Below, piece after piece: positions 41,592-53,189 of a stretch of 64,000 bases of DNA; the stretch's first letter is position 1; each line of letters begins with the position of its first letter. The notes beneath the pieces are model-generated. The model searched no databases, was not told where the DNA came from, and saw only the letters and a program-made list of their open reading frames with translations. The stretch covers positions 124,001-188,000 of the forward strand of contig JALQPE010000176.1 of the NCBI GenBank assembly GCA_030407315.1, read 5' to 3'. Made by a program: the position numbers and the translations under genes. The DNA is from Asparagopsis taxiformis. Its lineage: Eukaryota > Rhodophyta > Florideophyceae > Bonnemaisoniales > Bonnemaisoniaceae.

Positions 41592-42122
41592 TTATTCAGA
41601 AACAATCTCCGAAACGGCTTGGATTCTCAAAGAAATCTCCGCCAGAGCGGTCGTAGCCTTGCTAAGAGCGCTCTTAACCTCAAAGAAGTCATGATTAAAT
41701 TTAGAAAACTCCATCTTGAGGCTTTCAATCTGCTGTTTGGTCAACGTCACATCAGCCGAGTGATTTTTCCCAGCAGCCGGGTTTGACTTTGTTTTCGAAG
41801 ACACCACAGCGTTCAACTTGGCAGTCTTCTGCAAATTACGCTCCGAAATCCGTTCGCTGATGAGCTCTTCGGCAGCGTCAACAACATGCTGCGGGTATTC
41901 ACCGTCGAAATCGGTGAGTTTACGCGCGCGTCGCCAACCGGTCGGCACCTTTCCTTCCTTCCATGAGAGAAGAAAAGCCTGTGCTGCAACAAATCTCTTA
42001 GCGGCTGCCAGGGTATTTCCATCGGAAGCAGCCTCTTGTTCTGTATATTCCCATGCTTCTGTCTCATTCCATTCCGTCATGCGCGCAATTTTCTCCGGAA
42101 GATCTACGTCTTCTGACGCCAT
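41592..42122 (-). CDS. Small protein of unknown function, 176 residues
   Basis: The frame starts at the ATG at 42122. Residues 1-95 are acidic and helical, with several Trp (NETEAWEYTEQEAASDGNTL, and a SWKEGKVPTGWRRAR block). A Lys/Ser linker follows, and the C-terminal 55 residues form a probable coiled coil (TKQQIESLKMEFSKFNHDFF onward). No membrane span or known domain is present. It ends with a normal stop and lies head to tail with the ZNF598-like gene, 275 bases downstream of its stop. Confidence 0.65.
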   Translation of the reverse strand: MASEDVDLPEKIARMTEWNETEAWEYTEQEAASDGNTLAAAKRFVAAQAFLLSWKEGKVPTGWRRARKLTDFDGEYPQHVVDAAEELISERISERNLQKTAKLNAVVSSKTKSNPAAGKNHSADVTLTKQQIESLKMEFSKFNHDFFEVKSALSKATTALAEISLRIQAVSEIVSE

Positions 42123-42397
42123 TTCGTGACTAGGGTATATAATGGTCTACAAGCAACGTTGCGGTAGATGAATTGTTACATGGAATTGGTTGAGATGGAT
42201 GCCAATTTAGCTCATGATGCGGTAGACGTTCATAGCTGGCGTTGCTTCCAATTTCACACTGTTTCCGTGAGCTGTCAGCCAAAATGGAGCGAATGATATT
42301 TTTGAATTCGAATCAAGCTCCGATATTAGTTTAATCCATACTATCATAGTTAGGTAACTACTTTCTCTAGTGCTTGTGACGTCAATGCGATCAACAC

Positions 42398-45091
42398 TCA
42401 ACTGGAAACCCTGAAGTAGCCAGAGACAGAGTCATCTTCCGCAGCATCTTTCCTCATGTTACAATATCCCTGCTCATCTGAAACCTGTCTCAAACCGTCC
42501 ACCTGCTCACGCTCTTCATTTTCATTCTCAGTAACAAAATTGTTAGTCTCCTCTCTAGCTGCATGTGTATTATCTCTATCTTTCCATTTCCCAGCGTCCG
42601 AAGCAGAGGCTGCACATCTCGATCCTCCGCATGTCTCTTTTTTCTCAGCAATTATGCTCTTCTTAATTTCTTTCTTCTTCTGCTGTGCCTTCTTACGCTC
42701 CCAGGCAAAACCATATCCACTTCCACCAATCTTCGGCAGATTGCTTTTCGCAACAGCTGCTTTGCGTGATTTCGCAACTTCCATCACGTCTAGAACCTGG
42801 GGGTGACGTGATGAGTTGTGTTCATCACGGTCTCGCGACGAAGAAGATGCACCGGTTTCTGATTCGCTGGTAGCTCGAATGTCGGGAAATTCGTCAGCGG
42901 ACGCGACGACCACTGTATGCTTCGGAGGAGTAGCAGGTCGTCGACCTTGTCCTCGGCCTGGCCCCCGCTTCTTACCGCGGCTTTGTGATGCTGAAGCTGC
43001 ACCTCCCCACACAGCCCCAACCCGCATAGATACATCTGATGGCGGGCCGGCACTTGACGCAGTGGATGATTCTCCACCGCTCGACGAATACGAACTCGTA
43101 ACAGTCGTTGAACTCGATACAGAGCTACTGGAAAGTGATGGAAACGCGCTTGCTGGTAGCTGAGCTCCTGGTGTGGGATTTCTTCGCGGGGGTGCTGTGT
43201 TCACTCGTTGATTACCAAACACTCTCTGAGTATGGGCAGGTTGCCTCAATACAGCTGCAGCCGTCAGTTGTGTGGGACCACTGGGGGGTCTTGACGATCC
43301 ACTGCGACAAGACGACGATGATGCTCCCGATGTGTTCACTGTTGGCGATGCGCAACACGCCTGGTCTCCCGCCGGTTTGTTAACTTTTCCCAGGCGTGGA
43401 AAGTCCTCTGGGCCCGGCCTGCGAAGCCGACGTGCCGGAGGAACTGCCCTTCGGGGAGCAGGTGCTCCATTAAGGGTCGGGAACTGTTCTTCTTCATTTG
43501 ATCCGCGGGTTGAACTAGAGCTGGCAATTTCGGAGGAAGCTGATGAACTGATTTGTGACATCTCAGTGGGCTTCGTATCGGTTCGTCGCATACAGGTTTC
43601 TAGTAGCGGCTCCCGTAATAGTGGGGTTGGTAGAAGCGCCACAAGCTCAGGAAGAATATCCCGTACAGCTGAGCGCACTCCAAATGTGTCGACTACAGCA
43701 TCATAGTATTCGTCCGCAGACATCCTACCAGAGTGGAATTGGCCAGACGACATTCTGAACTGCTCATATGAGGCGGGATCAAGAAGTGATCGCATCGAAC
43801 GAACGAGCAGAGTGTTTCTAGCCTGCGATTCTTCACCGTCGCGTGGTAGGGCCAATGGGTGGAACTTGCCATCATCTGGCCTTCGAATTTCGGCAGTTGC
43901 ATCTGTGGAGCGGGAAAGTGAGTTAGATGCACTTGCAGTGCTGCGGGATTGAGGGAGGGTTGATTGAGAAGGGGTTGAGGGTTCATCAGACACTGGTTCA
44001 TCAGGAGGTTCGTTAACTGTCAATGCACCAGAAAAGACGACACTTGAGGATAAAAATGCTCGCCGTCTGGCTGCTTGACGGTCTCTTTCACGTTGAACGT
44101 CTGCATCGGAATCTACATTGCGCTGGCGTGGATCACGCTCACCGTGGAGTTGCTGCAAGTTGACGCGTAATGCTCTGGCACGGGAATGTCTAGAAGCATC
44201 GTTATGACGGGTATGCTGATGTGCCTGTAATTCAATCTGAGTTGCAAAGACGAGACCGCGGCAAGCTTCATTTTGACAAATATAGTGTTCCTTTTGGAAA
44301 TGGCGTTCCAGCTCGGCATAATTAATGTAGTATTCATGCATTCTTCCGTTACGCTCGCAAATAGAACAAGTTTCATGTTTTTCTTGAAGATGGGCGTAAA
44401 GCTTTTCATCGTCGAGAAAATAGTGACGACAAAAGCGGCATTGGGGATGCTCCTTGCGGAGATGGGAGCGTAAGCGGGAACTATAGTTTTTGTCTGGATC
44501 CAAAGGATAAAGCGGCATCTCAGAAACAAAACTTTTTTCTCCAGTGAAGCAGATTTCGCAATAGATTGCACGATGCTCAGAGCGGGCGTGGGCTCGCAGG
44601 AGGGTTGAATTTGCAAAAACGGTATCTTGTGGCGGTTTTGCATTGCAACATTTATGCGAACACTTCCAGCCACGGACGTTTTTCAAGTATTGATACCGCG
44701 AGCGGTCGATAAACCACATATTGACCTGGCGATCCAAAAAGGCACCCTGGATTGCAACGGCGGTATCAAATGACATTTCAGGGCGGTAATGACGCAGTGG
44801 AACGACAACAACCTGTTTGAGCAGGGCATTGCACATGACGCAAGTGTTTCGGTTATAAAGAACGCGCATGCGGTGTGAGCAATCGCCGCATACGGTATGT
44901 CCGCAGTGGCCGACGGCCCAGTCCTGCACTTTCTCGGCACAGATAGAGCAGACATTTGCGGGATTTTGGTCTGGTGTTGGCGTGGGCGGTGAGTGTTTGC
45001 AGGAGTTTGTCGATTTGGAATGGGAATGGCCTGATCGGTTGGAACGGGAAGAACTGGAGCTATGAGCCCCTTTGCGATGTCTCGGCGGCAT
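42398..45091 (-). CDS. ZNF598: ZNF598/Hel2-type RING E3 ubiquitin ligase
   Basis: The 897-residue protein (start ATG at 45091; the frame stays open another 78 codons upstream but without evidence) has an N-terminal RING finger (CSICAEKVQDWAVGHCGHTV, then CGDCSHRM and CVMCNALL). A string of C2H2 zinc fingers follows, with CEICF, CRFCRHYF...H and CSICERNG. This is the ZNF598/Hel2 architecture: the ligase ubiquitinates 40S proteins on collided ribosomes to trigger ribosome-associated quality control. The C-terminal 550 residues are mostly disordered, Ser- and Pro-rich, with a basic coiled-coil tail (WERKKAQQKKKEIKKS). Cytosolic, ribosome-bound. No introns are needed. Confidence 0.92.
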   Translation of the reverse strand: MPPRHRKGAHSSSSSRSNRSGHSHSKSTNSCKHSPPTPTPDQNPANVCSICAEKVQDWAVGHCGHTVCGDCSHRMRVLYNRNTCVMCNALLKQVVVVPLRHYRPEMSFDTAVAIQGAFLDRQVNMWFIDRSRYQYLKNVRGWKCSHKCCNAKPPQDTVFANSTLLRAHARSEHRAIYCEICFTGEKSFVSEMPLYPLDPDKNYSSRLRSHLRKEHPQCRFCRHYFLDDEKLYAHLQEKHETCSICERNGRMHEYYINYAELERHFQKEHYICQNEACRGLVFATQIELQAHQHTRHNDASRHSRARALRVNLQQLHGERDPRQRNVDSDADVQRERDRQAARRRAFLSSSVVFSGALTVNEPPDEPVSDEPSTPSQSTLPQSRSTASASNSLSRSTDATAEIRRPDDGKFHPLALPRDGEESQARNTLLVRSMRSLLDPASYEQFRMSSGQFHSGRMSADEYYDAVVDTFGVRSAVRDILPELVALLPTPLLREPLLETCMRRTDTKPTEMSQISSSASSEIASSSSTRGSNEEEQFPTLNGAPAPRRAVPPARRLRRPGPEDFPRLGKVNKPAGDQACCASPTVNTSGASSSSCRSGSSRPPSGPTQLTAAAVLRQPAHTQRVFGNQRVNTAPPRRNPTPGAQLPASAFPSLSSSSVSSSTTVTSSYSSSGGESSTASSAGPPSDVSMRVGAVWGGAASASQSRGKKRGPGRGQGRRPATPPKHTVVVASADEFPDIRATSESETGASSSSRDRDEHNSSRHPQVLDVMEVAKSRKAAVAKSNLPKIGGSGYGFAWERKKAQQKKKEIKKSIIAEKKETCGGSRCAASASDAGKWKDRDNTHAAREETNNFVTENENEEREQVDGLRQVSDEQGYCNMRKDAAEDDSVSGYFRVSS

Positions 45092-46158
45092 GACGGCAGA
45101 TGGGTGTTGTCTGCGTAGTGGGGAGATGATCAATATATAGGTCGTCGGGCGCAAGGCGTCAGTTGGGCGACTGTGCGTGTGTTGCACGGCGGGCCGGGCA
45201 TCGCTTGGACCAAAGGCGAAATCAGTCAAAACGTGGGCAGTGCGCTGTTGGATGAAGAGAGCACAGCTCAGCACAGCATTGGATAAGACGAAGTCGCCTC
45301 CAAACCCAATTTTGCTGCTAACCAAACGGCCTCTTGCCTATTTCACATAAAATTTACGGTCCTAGTTTTCTGGCCAATTGCCGTGTGACACTTTGCACCC
45401 ATTTCTACGTTTTGCCAAAATCTTGGAAGGTGCCAGCGCTGCCTGGAAACGTCGATGACATTTGAATTGTTCATCCCACGTCGTTGTTGTCGAGTTACAG
45501 GGCAACACATGATGAGGTGCAACAAAACCTGTGACCGGTAGCATGACAAATAGAAAAGTACCGCGCTGGAAGATAAGTTTGCAAAAATTGCGTTGCTGGA
45601 AGGATTAAGTTCAAAGTTGAACCAAGAAGAGAGACTTGAGGGACAAGTGAAGTGTACACGAGTGTACCCAACCGCAGTAGTCTTGCAGTTGCAATAGACA
45701 TATGTCACCTGAGCCGACCCATGCATTTCCACCAATTGAAATAAGCCAAGTGGGATCGACCCAGCCGATCAACGTCTTCCTACAAATGCATCTGATAAAA
45801 AATCTAAGCAATTATGATCACCTCGGTAAAGGAACGGTCCAATGAAATATCAGAAAAACTAAAGGTAACCTTCTTCTGGCAAACGTTCGGTCGAGAGATC
45901 ACGATGATCCTGCCACGTGTGCTCGAGGAAATCAAAGCAAACTTCTTTGCGGCTCAAAAAGCGCCTTTCAAATGAACAGTCAGAAGACACGTGCCAGTCA
46001 CGGTCTCAGCCCTCACGCTACATTCATTTTCAGCCCCAAGCATCATCCCAACCTCGTTATTTAGTCTTCACTTGTCCTCTTCGTCTACAACTTCTTCCTT
46101 CGATAGCGAGCAGCAGTCAACCCAGCCATCTTCCAGACCATTCTCCCTCAAACACACG
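45092..46158. other. Divergent intergenic region, ~1 kb
   Basis: This lies between the ZNF598-like gene (minus) and the glycine decarboxylase gene (plus). A TATATA-like run (about 45131-45138) sits 40 bases before the ZNF598 start. Small frames (for example 45343-45735 minus) lack features. Confidence 0.5.
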
Positions 46159-49100
46159 ATGGCTGCTCTCCGAACACTAGCATCTGCCAGTCGTCGCGCC
46201 GGGCTCCTCATCACGCCCCGCCTCACTGCAGCAGCTCAGACTTCGGCCGCTGCCCGCGCTCTATTCGCAAGACCATTCCCTCCCACCAGTACCTTTGCTT
46301 CCCATGCCCGCACATTTGCCGCAGCCCCCCAGCTCTTCTCTGCGACCGATCCATTTGTAGGGCGCCACAACAACTCCAAGACCGATGTCGCCGAAATGCT
46401 CGCTTTCCTAGGTCTCAATGACATTCAGCAGCTCATTGATCAGACCGTTCCAAACTCCATTCGCAACAATCGTCAACTCAGTGTCGGTGCTGCGCTATCG
46501 GAGACCGAAGCTCTTGCGAAGATGAAGGGCATGGCTTCCAAGAATAAGCTCTTCCAAAACCACATCGGAATGGGATACTATGGCACACTCACTCCCAATG
46601 TCATCCTTCGTAATATTTTGGAAAACCCTGGATGGTACACTCAGTACACTCCCTACCAGGCCGAAATCGCTCAGGGCCGTCTCGAGTCATTGCTCAACTA
46701 TCAAACAATGGTGTCTGACATCACTGGCCTTCCAGTTGCGAATGCTTCTCTCCTCGATGAGGCAACTGCTGCCGCTGAAGCAATGTCCATGTGCTTCAAC
46801 ATCGCCCAGAGGAAGAAGACCACATTCTTCATCAGTGAGCTTGTCCATCCCCAAACAATTGCGCTCGTCAAAACCCGCGCAGAGGGCTTCGGTGTGAATG
46901 TCATCGTCGGTGACCACAAAACTTTCGATGTGGCTGGCAATGGCGACCTCTGTGGAACTCTTATCCAGTACCCAGCTACGGATGGAACCATTGACAACTA
47001 CGAATCCTTCATCGCAGCTACGCACGAGGCGGGCGCAAAGGTCGTGATGGCGACTGATCTTCTTGCCCTCACCACCCTCAAATCCCCTGGTGAGATGGAC
47101 GCTGACTTTGCAGTAGGAAACTCTCAGCGTTTCGGTGTCCCTATGGGTTATGGAGGACCACATGCCGCTTTCTTCGTTACCCGCGAGCAGTACAAACGAC
47201 AGATCCCAGGCAGAATTATTGGTGTCAGCCGTGATGCTAATGGTGGACCTGCACTTCGTATGGCTATGCAGACTCGTGAACAGCATATTCGCCGTGATAA
47301 GGCGACTTCAAATATCTGTACTGCCCAGGCTCTCCTCGCCAACATGGCTGCCATGTATGGAATCTATCACGGTCCTGATGGTTTGAAGAATATTGCTACA
47401 CGAACAAACGGTCTGGCTCGCGTATTTGCTTCCGCTGTGGGCGAAGCGGGTTACACAGTTCCAGCTAGCGGAGAGTTCTTTGATACCGTCAAGGTATCTC
47501 TTTCGTCAGCGGCTGAGGCTGAGAGTGTTGCCGCAGCTTTGAAGGAAAAGTCTATCAATGCTCGTCGTCTCAATGATACTGAAATGACCTTCTCCTTCGA
47601 CGAGACACACAATCTCGAAAGCGTAGCAAACGTTGCGAATGTACTTGCTGCTGCTAAGGGTACCAGTGTCGATGTCCACAAGTATGCTGACAAGGAAGCA
47701 GATGCAGCTACAAGCAGCATTTTTGGTGAACATGCGCGCACGTCCGACTTCATGACGCACCCCATTTTCAACACAATGCAAACAGAGCATGAACTCCTCC
47801 GCTACATCCACAAATTGCAGACACGAGATTTGTCTCTGACCCACTCAATGATTGCTCTTGGTTCCTGTACGATGAAGCTGAACTCTACTTCGGAGATGAT
47901 TCCGGTAACATGGCCTGAGCTTTGCAACCCGCATCCTTTCGCTCCACCGGAGCAGATGGAGGGCTACTATGAGATGTTTGCTGACCTGCAGAAGGATCTT
48001 TCAGACATCACTGGATTCCACACAGTTTCCCTTCAGCCGAACTCTGGAGCGCAGGGCGAATTCAGTGGTCTTCTTGCTATCAAGAAATACCATGAGAGTC
48101 GGGGAGATACCCAGCGTAACGTGTGTATCATTCCTCTTTCTGCACACGGTACTAACCCCGCCTCGGCTGCCATGCTTGGCATGAAGATTGTCACCGTGGG
48201 GTGCGATGAATTGGGAAATGTCAATGTTGATGAACTTCGTGCTAAGGCTGAGAAGTACAAGGACACTTTGTCAGCTCTGATGATCACATACCCGTCTACG
48301 CATGGTGTGTTTGAGGACAGCATCAAGGAAGTATGTGATATCATTCATGAGAACGGCGGTCAAGTGTACATGGACGGTGCAAATATGAACGCACAGGTTG
48401 GTCTTTGTTCGCCGGGTGAGATCGGAGCAGATGTGTGCCATTTGAATCTTCACAAGACGTTCTGTATCCCTCATGGTGGTGGTGGCCCAGGAATGGGACC
48501 CATTGGTGTTGCCAAGCAATTGGCTCCATTCCTACCCGACCATCCTGTTATCTCTCCTCCCAACCCGGACCGTGCGGAGAACAAGGGCATTGAAACCGGA
48601 CCTGTCGCAGCTGCGCCATTCGGTTCCTCGGCTATTTTGCCTATCTCATACATGTACATTAAGATGATGGGATCTGAGGGACTTCGCGAAGCAACGGAAC
48701 AGGCTATCCTGAACGCGAACTACATGGCCAAGCGCATGGAAGGGTCGTACAATGTTCTCTACACAGGTGCACAGGGACGCTGCGCACACGAATTTATCAT
48801 TGATATTCGACCATTCAAGGCTAGCTGTGGCATTACGGAAACTGATGTTGCGAAGCGTCTCCAGGATTATGGCTTCCATGCACCGACCATGAGCTGGCCG
48901 GTGTCAGGTACTCTGATGATTGAGCCGACGGAGAGTGAGAGCAAGGCTGAGTTGGATAGGTTCTGCGATGCTATGATTATGATTCGTGAGGAAATTCGTG
49001 CAGTAGAGGAAGGTCGTATGGATAAGGAGGACAATCCGCTGAAGCATGCACCACACACGGCGGCTGTTGTGACAGCTGATGAATGGGAGCGTCGATATCC

Positions 49101-49263
49101 GCGCGCACTGGGCGCATATCCGGCAAGCTGGGTTCAGGAGTCCAAGTTCTGGCCCACTGTGTCTCGCGTGGATGACGTGTTCGGCGATAGAAACCTTGTT
49201 TGCACATGCCCGCCAGTGTCGGACTACCAGGATGATGAAGATAGGATTGAGAATGTCGCGTAA
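46159..49263 (+). CDS. GLDC: Glycine dehydrogenase (decarboxylating), P-protein
   Basis: The 1,034-residue enzyme is the PLP-dependent P-protein of the mitochondrial glycine cleavage system, decarboxylating glycine and passing an aminomethyl group to H-protein. An N-terminal leader of about 55 residues, rich in Ala, Arg and Ser without acidic residues, acts as a mitochondrial transit peptide. The two homologous halves are present: N-terminal [20 protein letters not shown] and [20 protein letters not shown], and C-terminal SQ..LHKTF with the PLP lysine K766 in [19 protein letters not shown]. It is full-length and intact compared with about 1,020 residues in the family. The GTG at 45991 is in frame but in the 5' leader; the ATG at 46159 has the standard context. 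No introns are present. In photosynthetic cells this step is part of photorespiration. Confidence 0.97.
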   Translation: MAALRTLASASRRAGLLITPRLTAAAQTSAAARALFARPFPPTSTFASHARTFAAAPQLFSATDPFVGRHNNSKTDVAEMLAFLGLNDIQQLIDQTVPNSIRNNRQLSVGAALSETEALAKMKGMASKNKLFQNHIGMGYYGTLTPNVILRNILENPGWYTQYTPYQAEIAQGRLESLLNYQTMVSDITGLPVANASLLDEATAAAEAMSMCFNIAQRKKTTFFISELVHPQTIALVKTRAEGFGVNVIVGDHKTFDVAGNGDLCGTLIQYPATDGTIDNYESFIAATHEAGAKVVMATDLLALTTLKSPGEMDADFAVGNSQRFGVPMGYGGPHAAFFVTREQYKRQIPGRIIGVSRDANGGPALRMAMQTREQHIRRDKATSNICTAQALLANMAAMYGIYHGPDGLKNIATRTNGLARVFASAVGEAGYTVPASGEFFDTVKVSLSSAAEAESVAAALKEKSINARRLNDTEMTFSFDETHNLESVANVANVLAAAKGTSVDVHKYADKEADAATSSIFGEHARTSDFMTHPIFNTMQTEHELLRYIHKLQTRDLSLTHSMIALGSCTMKLNSTSEMIPVTWPELCNPHPFAPPEQMEGYYEMFADLQKDLSDITGFHTVSLQPNSGAQGEFSGLLAIKKYHESRGDTQRNVCIIPLSAHGTNPASAAMLGMKIVTVGCDELGNVNVDELRAKAEKYKDTLSALMITYPSTHGVFEDSIKEVCDIIHENGGQVYMDGANMNAQVGLCSPGEIGADVCHLNLHKTFCIPHGGGGPGMGPIGVAKQLAPFLPDHPVISPPNPDRAENKGIETGPVAAAPFGSSAILPISYMYIKMMGSEGLREATEQAILNANYMAKRMEGSYNVLYTGAQGRCAHEFIIDIRPFKASCGITETDVAKRLQDYGFHAPTMSWPVSGTLMIEPTESESKAELDRFCDAMIMIREEIRAVEEGRMDKEDNPLKHAPHTAAVVTADEWERRYPRALGAYPASWVQESKFWPTVSRVDDVFGDRNLVCTCPPVSDYQDDEDRIENVA

Positions 49264-49998
49264 TACATTGTTATCAATCGGATGGTTGACAAGATAGGGT
49301 TATGACTTTTTATTGGCTACGCTGCAGTCACAATGTCACACTGGATGATTGTATACTATATGAGGGATCAGTGGTCGCTACTGGTTGAATGGGTAAAGCG
49401 ACAGGCCTCCGAGTTACGACTTGCCTGTTGTACGTGTTTAGCGTGAACATATGATGCAATAAAATTTCTTCAACTTGCCAAGATATTTCAGGAGGCTATC
49501 ACATCTAAAATTAATATACAGCAGTGATGCGAGCAATTCATTGTGCCCCGTCCAGCTGTGTCGTGAAATAAGTCGATCTCTGCTCCCTTGCGACTTGAAC
49601 CGGCAACATGTATCATCACAACTTTCTCTTTCGAAACTGCAAGTCTCCCAAAACCACAATGGTATATCACACCTTTCGCAATACAAACAATTGCTCACGG
49701 TTTGAAATTATGTTCTCTACGCTCGTGACATAGGGTATAGAAACTCAGTCTCACGAGCACGCTAATTATTTTCTATGGAGCTGATCGCTGATTTTGGCGA
49801 CTGCGCAATACGTTGCGAGTGGAATGCTACAATCCTCGTTTGGATGACAAATCGTAGTCCAACGTCTGCAATCACTGTCTCGCTGATAAGCGCGTCGAGC
49901 ACGTGGCTGGTAGTGGAAGAACAATTTGATGGACGACGGCGTAGAAACGTGGAAACGTACACTACTTTACTGATTATATACAGGGAGTGCAGTTAGGG
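49264..49998. other. Intergenic region downstream of GLDC
   Basis: Frame 49775-49996 (plus) is open but unsupported. I see nothing else. Confidence 0.45.
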
Positions 49999-50139
49999 TC
50001 AAATGCGCCGAAGATGCTCCATGGCAGCCTCGCGAGTGCGGCGAATCGTGTGCGCGACGAGATGGCTGACTGACATGGTTTCCAATTGTGCCCAGCAAGA
50101 TATACACACATACGCTCTATGTGCCAATATTGCGTCCAT
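49999..50139 (-). CDS. Possible 46-residue small protein
   Basis: An ATG at 50139 opens a 46-codon frame ending TGA at 49999, reading MDAILAHRAYVCISCWAQLE then a basic helix ending in MEHLRRI. It lies 100 bases downstream of the glutamate dehydrogenase stop on the same strand and might simply be in its 3' untranslated region. No family is recognised. It is listed because the composition looks protein-like and the position is otherwise empty. Confidence 0.2.
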   Translation of the reverse strand: MDAILAHRAYVCISCWAQLETMSVSHLVAHTIRRTREAAMEHLRRI

Positions 50140-50238
50140 TGCACACAGTAACATAGTCACTCTAATCAATTAGTAGATGGATGGGGAAATCGATCTCGTT
50201 TCACTGCTTTAGTACCGTCGCAACGCCGAAACTTGCGT

Positions 50239-51995
50239 TTAGGGCCACTGTCCGGCTCGGCGGTACGTGTTTGCAATATCTTCCAGTGATTTCACGTATG
50301 CTGCATCGCGCAATGTACACTGTTTTTCTTCTGCAATTTCAATTACTTGCGCACACGCCGCAATCATTGTGTCTTCCAGTCCTGAACGCACATGAGTTTC
50401 CTCGTCTGCACCCACCGCAACGTTGCTCTTCTGCTCAGCTGTCATTTTCATGCCGTTGCTTTCTAGAATAGATACTAAGTGTCTTCCATGGCTTTCTTCA
50501 AATCGTTTCGTAAGACGACCTAGTCTCATCCCTGTCATATTCTTTGTCCATTCCACGTAGGAGCACATGACACCCATACTGTTAGCCAATAGATCCGGAA
50601 TAATCACGATATTACCGCGCTCATTTAGCGTTTCGTCCGCTTCCGCTGTGATGGGCCCATTGGCGGCTTCGGCAATCATCTTGGCATTCACTAGATGCAC
50701 GTTGTTGCGATGAATAACGCTCTCAAGCGCAGCGGGAATTAGTACGTCACATTCAATTGCGACGTATGCACTGCTGTCGGCAATCCGTTTCAAAGTTGCA
50801 CTGTCGTTGTTTGTAAATCCTTCAATTGAGCCGCCATTTGTCAGCATGTGTTCACGTAGTGCCTCAACACGGATACCTTGATGCTCATCAATTAAAGTAC
50901 CACCCCTTTCAGAAATCGCAATGATCTTGCCTCCGTCTTCCTCGATAAATTTTGCGGCCCAATAGCCTACATTTCCAAACCCTTGTAGAACAAAAGTCTT
51001 ACCGCCAATGCCACTCGTGCGAATTCCGGTCTTTTGCAAAATAGAATGGTGTGTGAGCATAGATCGTATTGCAAAGTAAACGCCAAGACCTGTCGCACTC
51101 TCTCGTCCACGAATGCCTCCATGCCCGACCGGCTTTCCGGTGACACATGCTGCCGTGAACATTTGGCCAGGATTCAGCATGGAATACGTATCTCTTATCC
51201 AACTGCAACATGTACAGAGATCAAATGATGTTAGAAAATTATACACATTAACGTTTGCTGTACATCAGCACGGTGAACATACCTCATTTCCTGTGGACCA
51301 GTTCCATAGTCGGGTGCTGGCACTGTCAAAACAAAAGAGGCACAAAAAATGTCAGACACTGCACCGTGGTGTCGTTGAAATATGGGGGGGAATATCGACA
51401 ACGTACCATCCTTGCCACTTCCAATGAGATTCCTGGCATGAAGTTCATGGGTAAACCTCCTTGTAATACGTTCAATTTCAGTATTGGAGTAATTTCGGCG
51501 ATCGAAACAGACACCGCCTTTGGCACCACCGAAAGGCACTTCCACGAGGGCGCATTTGAGGGTCATAAGGGCGGCAAGCGCCTTCACCTCGGAGAGATTC
51601 ACATCGGACGAGAAACGAATTCCGCCCTTGGTCGGTAGAATATGTGTCGAATGCTGGGCGCGATATCCAGTGAGTACTTCCACGTCACCATTATCTCTTT
51701 TGACCGGAAATTCAAACTCCACAACGCTATTGCACGAACGAATAATGTTCATAAGGCCGGGCTCGATGGTAGTGAGAATGGCGGCTCGATTGAAGAAATA
51801 GTCCACACTTTCCAGAAATGACATGTGGGGCGCAGCATCGTGCTGAGTGATTGGGAGCGATACCGGGTGCGATTGGGACTGTATTTTTCGGAGAGGCAAA
51901 ATGTTGTTCCGGGACAAGATTGATTTAGAGACGACGTCTTGATGCGGGTAACGACGGACAAGAGTTGGGAGGACTCGGAGCATTTGGATAGACAT
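50239..51995 (-). CDS. GDH: Glutamate dehydrogenase, mitochondrial, three exons
   Basis: Exons (in coding order) 51995-51407, 51322-51283 (40 bases) and 51202-50239 join in frame to 530 residues. Introns are 84 and 80 bases, with GTACGT...TTTTGACAG and GTATGT...TTGCAG borders. The enzyme interconverts glutamate and 2-oxoglutarate. The leader of about 45 residues is basic, as for mitochondrial import. Conserved blocks include PTKGGIRF, KCALVEVPFGGAKGG with the catalytic lysine region, VPAPDYGTG...EM, VTGKPVGHGGIRGRESATG and the Rossmann-type VLQGFGNVG. The order and the C-terminal extension fit GLUD1-type hexameric enzymes, which carry an antenna; here the antenna segment is about 20 residues shorter than the human one, and the plant GDH lacks it. 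The 40-base exon is typical of a real micro-exon because its phases match on both sides. Confidence 0.93.
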
Positions 51996-52525
51996 TATGA
52001 TGATGGTGATGTCGAAAAATGCTCGGTTGAAACAGGAGCGTAAGCATCTCTGTCAGAGGATTGCTAACAAGACCTGTTTTAAATCGAGACAATGTTCCAT
52101 CGGGATTGAGATGAGATATTTATGAAAATCGCCACGTAATCTATCCTATTTCTTCCCGAATATAAGAGCATCATTGCTGATGCTCGCCTCCCCTGGCAAA
52201 CTACTCACACTGCCTATAGGTAGATAGTGGAAGCATGTGCTCCCACTGTAACACCAATTTACTGATCTTGAGCGATAGAGCATCCCCCACCTTCGCCAAA
52301 TATAAATTAGATCTTTGATCCATTTCAAATCAGATCACAAACTGTCAACGTGTCGCCCATTCATACGTCCAACCTCGCAGCGCGTCGTCGCTCCCACGCG
52401 CCAGGAAGTGTGCATCGACCAGCGTGGACAGCTATTGTCAACACGAACGATAGCTATCCCACCCACGCATCGATCATCGCTCCGTTGGCGCACAACTCAC
52501 ACAACTCGCAAAACAAACCGTCGCA
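51996..52525. other. Divergent promoter region, GDH/eS30
   Basis: A TATAAAT sequence at 52301-52307 lies 220 bases upstream of the eS30 start. I see no gene. Confidence 0.5.
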
Positions 52526-52809
52526 ATGGGTAAGCCTCCATCCGTGCATTTCCAGCCCCGTCCCGCCATGTCGTGCCCGTAATTCGCCGCTGACCAGCCC
52601 CATTGTGTTGTTTTTTGCTTGCAGGAAAGGTTCACGGATCGCTCGCTCGTGCCGGTAAGGTGCGCGGTCAGACCCCCAAGGTCGCCCCGCAGGAAAAGGC
52701 AAAGAAGCCGCGCGGCCGCGCGGCAATGCGTCTCAAGTATAACAGACGTTATGTCAATGCTGTTGTCGGACCTGGCAAGAAGCGTGGTCCCAATTCATCC
52801 GACAAATAA
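52526..52809 (+). CDS. RPS30: Ribosomal protein eS30, two exons
   Basis: A four-base first exon (ATGG, 52526-52529) splices over a 95-base intron (GTAAGC...TTGCAG) to 52625-52809, giving 62 residues: [20 protein letters not shown]..., continuing with KRGPNSS near the end. This is the cytosolic small-subunit protein eS30, near full length. In animals it is made as a fusion with a ubiquitin-like protein (FAU); here the methionine is followed directly by GKVHGSL, so there is no fusion. An intron right after the start codon is common in ribosomal protein genes. Confidence 0.96.
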
Positions 52810-53189
52810 ACTCCTGCTTGATGACTAGCTAATTTGTGAATATGCATCCAAGTGCGCACGTTTCTATCCTATGGCACTGTTCAGACTCGCTTCCGCGGGC
52901 GTGCTCAGTCTTTCTACATTAACTCGAGGCCGGCCGCAGCTAATCTGCTGATCGTTGTATTTCACGCTGTGCGTTCGTTGCAGTTTCCGATTTCAGACGA
53001 CAGCGTTGCTCGATTGCTAGCTTACGTTTGACAGGATCGACCATGTAAACTCTGTGCATTTGCATGTTTCAATGTTTTAGTTTTGTTACAAAAGTTGGTT
53101 GGCACCCTTGCTCGTAGAGGACACAGCAACATCCACTACGTTAGTCTCTTATTGTCTATTGGACAGTGGACTAGCCATCTAACATTTGT
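52810..53189. other. Convergent 3' intergenic region
   Basis: This lies between the stop codons of eS30 and the MYST gene. I see no gene or repeat. Confidence 0.5.

Noticed and set aside
45343..45735. 130-codon minus-strand frame in the ZNF598/GLDC intergenic region
   Set aside because: Overlaps three other frames on the same strand with no conserved feature.
46687..47286. 199-codon minus-strand frame opposite GLDC
   Set aside because: Antisense shadow of a strongly conserved enzyme gene.
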